Origin: UBA1431 sp002329665
GTDB taxonomy: Bacteria > Bacillota > Clostridia > Christensenellales > UBA1431
Length of the DNA: 22,739 nt
NCBI GenBank assembly: GCA_040772545.1
Contig: JAXGXY010000009.1
Location: forward strand, 1 to 22,739
Direction: 5' to 3'
Shown: positions 1-6,014 of the stretch, in pieces
Layout of the letters: each line of letters starts with the position of its first letter
How positions within the stretch are numbered: position 1 is the stretch's first letter
Notes under the pieces: model-generated
What the model was told of the DNA's origin: nothing
Databases searched by the model: none
Seen by the model: the letters and a program-made list of their open reading frames with translations, nothing else
Made by a program: the position numbers and the translations under genes

Positions 1-447
1 GGCCTGTCGCTGATCCACGACCGCTCCATGATGGCGCGCGCGGTCCTCGAAGGCGGCGCGTTCGAGCTTCGCATGATCGTCGAAGCGATGGAAAAGGTGC
101 TGGGCAGGCCGTTCGAAGCTATCCGCCTTTCCGGCGGCGGCGCGAAGTCCAAGCTCTGGTGCCAGATCCAGGCCGACATGTACGGGCGTCCGGTCGAGCA
201 GCTGAAGACGCAGGAGTGCACGACGCTGGGCGCGGCCATCCTCGGCGCGGCCGGTGCGGGCGTGTTCACGAGCATCGAAGAGGCCGTCGAGAGCATGGTC
301 CATCCGTTCGGGATGATCGAGCCGAATATGGCCAACCACGAGATCTACTCAGACATGTTCTCCATCTTCAGGGATGCGTTCCTCGCCCTGCGCGACGCGG
401 AGATCTATAACCGTCTGGCCAAAGTGTCTGCCAAGCACTGGGGCTGA
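1..447 (+). CDS. FGGY-family carbohydrate kinase, C-terminal part (5' end outside window)
   Basis: The reading frame is open from the first base and ends at TGA 445-447, giving about 148 residues of a protein that would normally be near 500. The visible part is the FGGY C-terminal, ATP-binding domain: SGGGAKSKLWCQIQADM is the glycine-rich signature, and ECTTLGAAILGAAGAG is the second conserved helix of the fold. Family members phosphorylate sugars such as xylulose, ribulose, gluconate or glycerol using ATP in the cytoplasm. The overall look is closest to xylulokinase-type members, but the substrate-binding N-terminal half is missing, so the substrate cannot be assigned. A strong hairpin terminator follows 35 bases later, so this is the last gene of its transcript. 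Confidence 0.9.
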   Translation, partial: GLSLIHDRSMMARAVLEGGAFELRMIVEAMEKVLGRPFEAIRLSGGGAKSKLWCQIQADMYGRPVEQLKTQECTTLGAAILGAAGAGVFTSIEEAVESMVHPFGMIEPNMANHEIYSDMFSIFRDAFLALRDAEIYNRLAKVSAKHWG

Positions 448-474
448 TACGAAAGCATAAGGGTACTGTCGATA

Positions 475-510
475 TAAAAAAAGCAGCCGCCGCCCGGCGG
501 CTGCTTTTTT
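475..510 (+). terminator. Rho-independent terminator after the FGGY kinase gene
   Basis: A perfect 10-bp stem (GCAGCCGCCG at 483-492 and its complement at 495-504) encloses a 2-base CC spacer, so the real loop takes in closing pairs. It is followed by six T at 505-510. An A-tract at 475-482 means it could also stop transcription from the other strand. Confidence 0.93.
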
Positions 511-543
511 GCCGGCAAAACGCCGGGTTTGGACGGGTCCGCC

Positions 544-572
544 TTGAAACGGCGGAAGGTTTCGGATATACT
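544..572 (+). promoter_or_regulatory. Sigma-A-type promoter for the GNAT gene
   Basis: TTGAAA at 544-549 and TATACT at 567-572 are separated by exactly 17 bases. The start of transcription would be near 579, about 24 bases ahead of the ATG at 603. Confidence 0.65.
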
Positions 573-602
573 GGTGCGGAAACGACGTGAAGGGGCGATC
601 GG

Positions 603-1064
603 ATGATTCATTCCGAATGGAAGAACGGTTCGAGGGATCTCGCCGTGGTGCGCGCGCTGCGCGAGGCCGTGTTCGTGGACGAACTGGGGATCGGAGAGGA
701 ACTGGTTTTCGACGGGTTCGACGCGTGGGCGTTGCATGCGGTCCTGTACGACGCGGGCGAGCCGGTGGGGACCGGCCGGCTCTACCACGACGGGGAAGCG
801 TTCTATATCGGCAGGATCTCCGTATTGAAGGACCGGCGCGGGCAGGGGTTCGGGGACATGATCGCGCGGCTTTTGCTGGATCGCGCAATAAACGCGGGCG
901 CGCCCGGTATACGCGTGAACGTCCCGCCGGAGCATGCCGGGTTTTATGAACGATTCGGCTTCAGGCGGCTGGACGGGACGTGTGTGGAGGCCGGCCGCCC
1001 GGCCGTGCGGATGGAAGTGCAGGCCAAGGATGCGGTGTTTCCCAGCAAATGCGGCTGCGGTTAA
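603..1064 (+). CDS. GNAT-family N-acetyltransferase
   Basis: This 153-residue protein has the size and motif order of a single-domain GNAT enzyme, which transfers an acetyl group from acetyl-CoA to an amine. The central strand YIGRISVLKDRRGQGFGDMIA carries the acetyl-CoA loop (R/Q-x-x-G-x-G, here RRGQGFG, about residues 78-85). FYERFGFRRLDG near residue 117 is the usual motif B end. The C-terminus is cysteine-rich (SKCGCG). The ATG at 603 has a GAAGGGG ribosome site seven bases upstream and a promoter at 544-572, so the gene appears monocistronic. The substrate cannot be deduced. The overlapping long frames on the other strand lack recognisable domains and are shadows. Confidence 0.88.
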   Translation: MIHSEWKNGSRDLAVVRALREAVFVDELGIGEELVFDGFDAWALHAVLYDAGEPVGTGRLYHDGEAFYIGRISVLKDRRGQGFGDMIARLLLDRAINAGAPGIRVNVPPEHAGFYERFGFRRLDGTCVEAGRPAVRMEVQAKDAVFPSKCGCG

Positions 1065-1084
1065 GGAAGGCGGCCGGTAATGTG

Positions 1085-1113
1085 TTGCTTTTTACATGCG
1101 CATAGGCTATAAT
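1085..1113 (+). promoter_or_regulatory. Promoter of tRNA-Thr
   Basis: TTGCTT (1085-1090), a 17-base spacer and a perfect TATAAT (1108-1113) lie about 58 bases before the mature tRNA start. Confidence 0.7.
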
Positions 1114-1170
1114 AGCTATTGCCGTGCATAAGGCCAAAAGCCTTTATGAGGGCGAAAAAACGGATTTTAT

Positions 1171-1246
1171 GCTGATGTAGCTCAGGAGGTAGAGCACATC
1201 CTTGGTAAGGATGAGGTCCCGGGTTCGAGTCCCGGCATCAGCTCCA
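1171..1246 (+). tRNA. tRNA-Thr (anticodon GGT)
   Basis: The 76-base cloverleaf is complete. The acceptor stem is GCTGATG/CATCAGC, the D stem GCTC/GAGC, the anticodon stem CATCC/GGATG with loop TTGGTAA (anticodon GGT at 1204-1206), and the T stem CCGGG/CCCGG with a TTCGAGT loop. The discriminator base is T, as is usual for bacterial threonine tRNAs, and the terminal CCA is encoded (1244-1246). It has its own promoter and terminator. It lies just upstream of a decayed restriction gene and an AT-rich cassette, a common arrangement at genomic island edges. Confidence 0.97.
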
Positions 1247-1250
1247 GCAA

Positions 1251-1274
1251 AAGCCCCTGTATTTGGGGCTTTTT
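1251..1274 (+). terminator. Rho-independent terminator of tRNA-Thr
   Basis: The stem AAGCCCC (1251-1257) pairs with GGGGCTT (1265-1271) around a 7-base loop, and a T-run extends to 1274. Confidence 0.88.
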
Positions 1275-1461
1275 ATGTTTGGCCTAGACTTGCGTTTCCT
1301 GGCATCCGAATAATTTATCGTTATTTTTTCGTTATGGCTCTTAAAATGTATCAAACGCCCGCAACGCCGGAAGATATTGCCGGTATATAATCCTTATATT
1401 CATTCGCTTCAATTTTTGAACGCATTTTGATTCCCAGATTCTAAAAGCGAGTTGTTGTTTG

Positions 1462-1870
1462 TTCAATATCGTCTGCTTCCGCGGCCTGAAGCAGGCGACC
1501 GATGAAGCCATAGGGTACCGTCAAGAAAATTTCGCAAATTGGATTACCGCTTGGTGGGCGGCATCGTTCTGCTGAAAACGTATGGCGAGTATTACAACGG
1601 CTACGAAGAGGGCGGGAAGCATAAGCGAGGTATGTTGAACTTATTGCCACGATCACGTCGACTTATCCGCTGGGGCAACCGATCATCGGAGAGACGGCGC
1701 AGAAGGATTTTATCCGGCTGTTCGGCGCGATCCTGCGACTTAAGAACATCCTTACCGCTTTCGATGAATTCGCGGGTAACGAAATCCTGTCCGAACGGGA
1801 TTTTCAGGATTACCAGGGCAACTACATCGACCTTTACCAGGACTTCACCAAAGGGAAAGACGCCGAATAG
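1462..1870 (+). pseudogene. Internal fragment of type I restriction enzyme subunit R (hsdR), two frameshifts
   Basis: Three consecutive frames together give a recognisable HsdR segment. About 1465-1515 reads NIVCFRGLKQATDEAIG; about 1545-1627 reads GGIVLLKTYGEYYNGYEEG and on to GKHKRG; 1627-1867 reads YVELIATITSTYPLGQPIIG, then FIRLFGAILRLKNILTAFDE and NEILSERDFQDYQGNYIDLY, to the TAG at 1868-1870. The last block matches the conserved region after the motor domains of EcoR124-type HsdR. Frames run 1, 3, 2, which fits two single-base losses, one near 1520-1540 and one near 1628. Only about 135 of roughly 1000 residues remain: the endonuclease and helicase part and the C-terminal end are absent. 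No hsdM or hsdS is present. Identification is from memory of the family. Confidence 0.8.
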
Positions 1871-1954
1871 TATCAAGGCCCCTGTCTGAAACCCGCTAAG
1901 CTTTACCCCCGGATGCTATTGCTGTTATATATTGTTAAATAAAAGCACAATATA

Positions 1955-1983
1955 TTGATAATAAAAAACAAACATGGTATCAT
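1955..1983 (+). promoter_or_regulatory. Promoter of the adenylation/carrier cassette
   Basis: TTGATA (1955-1960), 17 bases, TATCAT (1978-1983), embedded in an AT-rich stretch. The predicted start near 1990 leaves a leader of about 34 bases before the ATG at 2024. A second, poorer hexamer pair (TTGTTA at 1932) lies just upstream. Confidence 0.6.
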
Positions 1984-2023
1984 TTCTATTATCAAGCAAC
2001 CACGGCTGAGGGATTAAAATGCA

Positions 2024-3544
2024 ATGTTTACAAACGTATTGGATTATCTTGAAGAATCAACTTCCAAGTTTCCCGAAAAAATTGCATTTGCAGACGAAAA
2101 AATTGCGTTAACATATCGGCAAACCCAAGTGATTGCAAAATCTATAGGATCACATATTTTGCGTAACACCTCAGCGAAAGGCCCTGTCGCTGTTTTCGTT
2201 TCTAGGTCAGTCAAGAATGTGGCGTCATTTTTGGGAGTCATATACAGCGGAAACTTTTATGTTCCTATTGACGCTTTACTTCCCGAACTAAGAATCAAAT
2301 CAATACTCGAGACCTTGGCGCCGGTCGCGATAATCGTTGACAGTGAAACCGAACACGTTGCCAGAAAATTCGGGTATCAGGGAGTCATAATTGATTACGA
2401 AGAAGCAAAGGAAACGCCCAATGATGAAGGCCTGCTGGCAGGCAGAAGACGGTGCGCCATTAGCACGGACCCCCTCTATGCGATCTTCACATCCGGTTCG
2501 ACAGGCGTTCCCAAGGGTGTGTTGATCAGCCACGGTTCCGTGGTCGATCTGGTGGAGCAGTTTACAGACGTCTTCGGGTTTAATGAAAACGACGTCTTTG
2601 GGAATCAGGCGCCTTTCGATTTCGATATCTCGGTCAAGGACATATATTGCACATTGAAGAACGCCGCTACCATGGTCGTCATTCCAAAAGTCAATTTCTC
2701 TTTCCCCAAAATGCTCATAGAATTCCTGAATGCGCATCGAATCACTACCGCTATCTGGGCAACTTCTGCTTTGCGCATTGTTGCCAATCTGAAAGCGCTT
2801 GAAAACGAACGCCCGCATTATCTGAAGCGAATTATGTTCTCCGGAGAGGTTATGCCCAACAAAGTATTGAATTACTGGCGCAAGCGTATGCCCGACGCAA
2901 TGTATGTGAACCTCTACGGGCCGACGGAGATTACCTGTAACTGCACATATTATATAGTTGACAGACCGTATTCCGATCACGAAGCCCTGCCTGTCGGGAT
3001 CCCTTTTACAAATACGGATATACTGGTGCTCGATGAACAGAACCAAACCGTAAAAAACGGTGACATAGGCGAGATTTGCGTCCGGGGCGTATCGCTGGCG
3101 CTCGGATATTATAACAATGCCGAGAAAACGGCGGAGGTGTTTTGCCAGAATCCGCTCAACCCAGATTATCCCGAGCGTATCTACAGAACGGGCGATCTCG
3201 GATGGTTTAACGAAGAAGGACTGTTGATGTTCAGCTCCCGAAAGGATTCGCAGATAAAGCATATGGGACACCGGATCGAACTGGGAGAAGTCGAGTTAGC
3301 GGCGAATTCCCTTCCCTTTTTAGAGGCAGGCTGCTGCTTCTATGACGCGAAAAAAGAGAAGATCGTACTGTTTTATCAAGCCGCGTCTGAATTCGATAAA
3401 GAAATTCTAATTGGTATGCGCAAATATCTTCCGAAATACATGTGCCCGAACCGGCTTATCCATTATTCTAGGCTTCCTTTAAACAAGAACGAAAAAATCG
3501 ATCGCATTAAACTCATCGAGGATTACTATAATGCGGAGAGTTGA
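2024..3544 (+). CDS. AMP-forming adenylation enzyme, amino-acid type (DltA/NRPS A-domain-like)
   Basis: This 506-residue stand-alone adenylating enzyme has all core motifs in order. The ATP loop A3 is IFTSGSTGVPKG (154-165), A4 is FDFDIS (198-203), A5 is NLYGPTEI, A7 YRTGDL, A8 GHRIELGEVE, and the catalytic lysine of A10 is in PLNKNEKIDR (K491). The aspartate of A4 (D201) is at the place where DltA and peptide-synthetase A-domains bind the substrate amino group, so an amino acid is the likely substrate. The enzyme would form aminoacyl-AMP and load the carrier protein encoded two genes downstream. The ATG at 2024 has GAGGGA at 2008-2013. It overlaps the next gene by 14 bases. Its AT-rich codon use differs from the surrounding chromosome, which suggests transfer. 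The exact amino acid is not predicted. Confidence 0.88.
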   Translation: MFTNVLDYLEESTSKFPEKIAFADEKIALTYRQTQVIAKSIGSHILRNTSAKGPVAVFVSRSVKNVASFLGVIYSGNFYVPIDALLPELRIKSILETLAPVAIIVDSETEHVARKFGYQGVIIDYEEAKETPNDEGLLAGRRRCAISTDPLYAIFTSGSTGVPKGVLISHGSVVDLVEQFTDVFGFNENDVFGNQAPFDFDISVKDIYCTLKNAATMVVIPKVNFSFPKMLIEFLNAHRITTAIWATSALRIVANLKALENERPHYLKRIMFSGEVMPNKVLNYWRKRMPDAMYVNLYGPTEITCNCTYYIVDRPYSDHEALPVGIPFTNTDILVLDEQNQTVKNGDIGEICVRGVSLALGYYNNAEKTAEVFCQNPLNPDYPERIYRTGDLGWFNEEGLLMFSSRKDSQIKHMGHRIELGEVELAANSLPFLEAGCCFYDAKKEKIVLFYQAASEFDKEILIGMRKYLPKYMCPNRLIHYSRLPLNKNEKIDRIKLIEDYYNAES

Positions 3545-4361
3545 AGATATCAATCATTTTGTGCAACTGACGCAAACGTTAAAACAGGATAAAACCCAGA
3601 TAGTTACAAACTCTTTGCTTCTGCCCGGCGAAATCGAGCGGCTTACGGCGTTGGGGCAAATGATGTATCTGCCTCTACCGACAGGTATCGCATTTTTATG
3701 CGATGAAGGCGCCTTCTACCGTCTGTATTATTATGTGGATGCCAGAAAGCAGATTAGCTTTGAAAAACTGGGCAAACCAGTGGTTATCGATTTCGTATAC
3801 AGAGAAGGCAGAAAGCCTGATGCAGTTACAAATATGCAGGAAGAGTGGCAGCGTTGCGGATTCACTCCATATAGCGTAAACAGAAAAATGTCGATGTCCC
3901 TAGTGGACTACATGCAATGCAAACCAAGGCCTCTTATGCGGAACGGGAGGCAGTTCCAAATTATACGGGCAGAACCGAGGCATGCTGCCGAGATCGAGGC
4001 GCTGTGGCGTGCCGTGCTCGATCCTTTTAATTCGGCGATTCCTGAAGGGTCGGCGCTGTTGCGGCAAATCGAAGACGGTAACGTTTTTTGCATCATCGAA
4101 AATGATACCGTTTACGCAGCCGACAGGATACAGGTTGAAAACCGGCGGGGTTCCGCCTGGCAGGTTGCAGTAGATGCATCTATGCGTAGAATGGGTCTTG
4201 GGACCGCGCTTCAGTTGCACAATTTTTTTACGGCCAAAAAACGCGGGTGCCACACTTTTTTTCTATGGGTTGCAGAGGATAACACAGCGGCGCGGATGGT
4301 TTATGAAAAACTGGGATTGGCTTGTACCAAAGATATATCAGAAACATATATTTTAAAATAA
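3531..4361 (+). CDS. GNAT-family acyltransferase in the carrier-protein cassette
   Basis: The protein is 276 residues long. The first ~140 residues have no motif I recognise. Residues from about 142 form a GNAT domain: WQVAVDASMRRMGLGTALQL contains the CoA-binding loop RRMGLGT, and FLWVAEDNTAARMVYEKLGL is the motif B region. The start overlaps the end of the adenylation gene by 14 bases, and the carrier gene follows 20 bases after the stop, so the three are one translation unit. The position between an adenylation enzyme and its carrier suggests an N-acylation step on the loaded amino acid or the final acceptor, or a transferase that takes its acyl group from the carrier. This is inference only. 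Like its neighbours the gene is AT-rich. Confidence 0.8.
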   Translation: MRRVEDINHFVQLTQTLKQDKTQIVTNSLLLPGEIERLTALGQMMYLPLPTGIAFLCDEGAFYRLYYYVDARKQISFEKLGKPVVIDFVYREGRKPDAVTNMQEEWQRCGFTPYSVNRKMSMSLVDYMQCKPRPLMRNGRQFQIIRAEPRHAAEIEALWRAVLDPFNSAIPEGSALLRQIEDGNVFCIIENDTVYAADRIQVENRRGSAWQVAVDASMRRMGLGTALQLHNFFTAKKRGCHTFFLWVAEDNTAARMVYEKLGLACTKDISETYILK

Positions 4362-4381
4362 TTTGCAAGGGAGAAAACAAC

Positions 4382-4606
4382 TTGGATGAACTTATGACAA
4401 TCCTAAAAAATCTGCGCCCCGATGTAGATTTTGAAACGAATGAAAGGCTGATAGATGACGGGATACTGGATTCCTTGGATATTGTGGCTTTAGTCAGCGA
4501 GCTTAACGATTGCATGGATATCGATATTTCTGTCGAGCATCTGGTTCCGGAAAACTTTAACTCAGCCAAGGCGATAATGGCATTAATTCAAAGCTTACAG
4601 GATTAA
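4382..4606 (+). CDS. Acyl/aminoacyl carrier protein (DltC-like)
   Basis: The small acidic 74-residue protein carries the phosphopantetheine attachment motif GILDSLDIV, with the modified serine at residue 31. It also has the typical four-helix pattern, including VSELNDCMDIDISVEHLVPE in the second half. It would hold the activated aminoacyl group as a thioester on a 4'-phosphopantetheine arm. I chose the TTG at 4382 because AGGGAG (4368-4373) sits eight bases ahead of it. The in-frame ATG at 4394 is too far from any ribosome site, and a longer frame from 4322 would run back through the previous gene. The stop is 12 bases before the MBOAT start. Confidence 0.88.
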   Translation: MDELMTILKNLRPDVDFETNERLIDDGILDSLDIVALVSELNDCMDIDISVEHLVPENFNSAKAIMALIQSLQD

Positions 4607-4618
4607 GGCTGGGCCGAT

Positions 4619-4840
4619 ATGTCGTTTATTTCACCAGAATTCATTGCGTTTATTCTAGTTTGCGCAATCGTATATTTTTGCGTTCCCAAGCGGGGCCGCT
4701 GGATCGTTTTGCTCGTATCCAGCTATATGTTCTATTTATTCTCAGGGTTTATCGCTTTCTTTTTCATACTTTTCACAACCGTATCCACATTTTATACGGG
4801 AAAATTCCTGGCCAGCCCCCAAAAACTAGTCCAGAAATAG
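4619..4840 (+). pseudogene. MBOAT-family O-acyltransferase (DltB/AlgI-like), cut by an IS after ~70 codons
   Basis: The N-terminus (MSFISPEFIAFILVCAIVYF, then CVPKRGRWIVLLVSSYMFYL) is the typical opening of DltB/AlgI membrane acyltransferases: a first helix, then a P-K-R-x-R-W segment and a second helix. A full protein would have roughly 380-480 residues with the catalytic histidine in the missing part. The IS begins at about 4827-4829, and the last codons (L-V-Q-K-stop) are read from the IS end. In dlt-type systems this protein moves the acyl group from the carrier across the membrane to a surface polymer, so its loss should block the last step of the cassette. The rest of the gene is not found on the other side of the IS. 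Confidence 0.82.
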
Positions 4841-4847
4841 GTTGAGA
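4829..4847 (+). repeat. IS3-family element, left terminal inverted repeat
   Basis: GTCCAGAAATAGGTTGAGA. It matches the reverse complement of 5989-6007 at 18 of 19 positions and supplies the stop codon that ends the truncated MBOAT frame. Confidence 0.9.
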
Positions 4848-4850
4848 GTC

Positions 4851-5687
4851 CTAGGCGGAATTTCTTAAGGCCTGAGGGGCGGGTGGATTGTACCCAATCG
4901 AACTATGGGGCCTAATGGTATTATAGGTTTCAACCCACATCTTAGTCAACACCTGAGCTTCGAACATCGTATCGAAGATCTCAATATTTAAGAATTCATC
5001 CCTCATCTTTGAATTAAAACTTTCGCAATACCCGTTCTCCCATGGACTTCCGGGCTCAATGTAGAGTGTTGTTACACCAATATCCCGCAGCCATTTCCGG
5101 ATATGGGATGTGGTAAATTCACTCCCGTTATCGCTGCGCAGATATTCAGGGCATCCACGCCCCACAAACAATCCGGACAGAACCTCGATCACATCCGTAT
5201 ACCGCCAGCTGCGTCTCGGAATACTCGCCAGACATTCCCGGGTATGTTCATCGATTATGTTCAGCCACTTTATCTGCCTACCATTAGACAATCTGTCAAA
5301 AACAAAGTCATAGCTCCATACATGGTTTATGTATTCCGGCCTGAGCCGAATGCAACTGCCGTCATTTAACCATAGCCTGCGCCGTTTCGGCTGTTTCTTT
5401 GGAACTTTTAATCCCAGCTCCCGCCAGATACGCTCAACTCGTTTATGGTTGATCCAATAGCCTTGCAGGCGAAGCATAGCGGTGATCCGCCGATAGCCAT
5501 ACCTGCCATAGTCGCAGGCCAGTTCGATGATCCTGGCGGTTATTTCATCCTCGTCAGCCCGCTTTACAGGCTGGTACCTCACGCATGTTCGATGCAGCTT
5601 CAGTGCCCGGCAGGCACGGCGCTCAGACAAATGATATTCCTTACATACCTTCTTTGTCAGCAGACGCCGCTTTGCCGGGCTCAGAAC
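4851..5687 (-). CDS. IS3-family transposase OrfB (integrase catalytic part)
   Basis: The catalytic half of the transposase contains the rve/DDE triad: D in WSYDFVFD, D in RSDNGSEF, and E in PWENGYCESFNSK, followed by TYNTIRPHSSIGYNPPAP, typical of the family's C-terminus. An N-terminal helix-turn-helix-like HTH_21 segment (GRYGYRRITAMLR) precedes it. The frame is -1 relative to orfA and is entered by slippage at 5687-5693; a TTG at 5630 is the first conventional start in it. Together with orfA it would make one 369-residue transposase that cuts and joins the IS ends. No internal stop or deletion is visible. The stop (TAG, 4851-4853) lies just inside the left end. Confidence 0.92.
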   Translation of the reverse strand, partial: VLSPAKRRLLTKKVCKEYHLSERRACRALKLHRTCVRYQPVKRADEDEITARIIELACDYGRYGYRRITAMLRLQGYWINHKRVERIWRELGLKVPKKQPKRRRLWLNDGSCIRLRPEYINHVWSYDFVFDRLSNGRQIKWLNIIDEHTRECLASIPRRSWRYTDVIEVLSGLFVGRGCPEYLRSDNGSEFTTSHIRKWLRDIGVTTLYIEPGSPWENGYCESFNSKMRDEFLNIEIFDTMFEAQVLTKMWVETYNTIRPHSSIGYNPPAPQALRNSA

Positions 5688-5959
5688 TTTCCCAAGTTAA
5701 TATCCTTCAATATGGCGTTATCAAGGCTTAAGTCAGCTACCAGCTTCTTGAGCCGGATATTTTCTTTCTCCAGTTCCTTGAGCCGTTTGACATCGGAGGT
5801 GCTCATGCCTCCATATTGTTTGCGCCACTTGTAGTATGTCTGTTCGCTTACTCCGATTTGACGGACGGCTTCGCCGATCGTGCTTCCCTGTGCGCACAAC
5901 ACCTCTACTTTACGCAGTTTTGTTACAATTTGTTCCGGTGTATAATTTACTCTTCCCAT
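5681..5959 (-). CDS. IS3-family transposase OrfA (DNA-binding part)
   Basis: The 92-residue protein has a helix-turn-helix (YTPEQIVTKLRKVEVLCAQG to GVSEQTYYKWRKQYGG, about residues 7-50) and then a leucine-zipper-like coiled coil (VKRLKELEKENIRLKKLVAD). Both are standard for IS3 OrfA, which binds the terminal repeats. The ATG at 5957-5959 is preceded by AAGGAG with good spacing. OrfA alone often acts as a repressor of transposition in this family. The frame ends at TGA (5681-5683), two codons after the slippery site that leads into OrfB. Confidence 0.92.
   Translation of the reverse strand: MGRVNYTPEQIVTKLRKVEVLCAQGSTIGEAVRQIGVSEQTYYKWRKQYGGMSTSDVKRLKELEKENIRLKKLVADLSLDNAILKDINLGKF
5687..5693 (-). 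other. Programmed -1 frameshift site GGGAAAG
   Basis: On the minus strand the orfA codons read TTG GGA AAG TTC TGA, so the heptamer G GGA AAG has the canonical X XXY YYZ phase. A one-base backward slip enters the orfB frame, which is open from here to 4851. OrfA and OrfB overlap just here, as in other IS3 elements. Confidence 0.8.
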
Positions 5960-5988
5960 TGCTTTTCTCCTTCTTAGGTTTATTTTAT

Positions 5989-6007
5989 TCTAAACCTATT
6001 TCTGGAC
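5989..6007 (-). repeat. IS3-family element, right terminal inverted repeat
   Basis: Read on the minus strand it is GTCCAGAAATAGGTTTAGA. Just inside it, AGGTTTA and TAAACCT (5977-5998) form a second small palindrome that overlaps the probable promoter region of orfA. Confidence 0.9.
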
Positions 6008-6014
6008 CAAAGCT

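Larger units (their letters stand above)
4829..6007 (-). mobile_element. IS3-family insertion sequence, about 1.18 kb, structurally complete
   Basis: It is bounded by near-perfect 19-bp terminal inverted repeats and contains overlapping orfA and orfB on the minus strand with an intact DDE transposase, so it may still be active. The ends could lie two bases further out (4827 and 6009), because IS3-family tips usually read TG...CA: the right tip fits (TGG) while the left reads TAG. No 3-5 bp direct repeat flanks it under either choice. The left neighbour is an AT-rich truncated MBOAT gene and the right neighbour is the GC-rich interior of an unrelated signalling gene. That points to a deletion or recombination at the element and not simple insertion. 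Confidence 0.92.

Noticed and set aside
1222..1246. Island attachment site formed by the tRNA-Thr 3' end
   Set aside because: I looked for a second copy of the tRNA tail downstream and found none in the window; there is also no integrase gene.
5920..5946. Outward promoter from the IS into the truncated GGDEF gene (TTGTTA ... TATAAT)
   Set aside because: The spacer is only 15 bases and the site lies inside orfA on the opposite strand; too weak to call.
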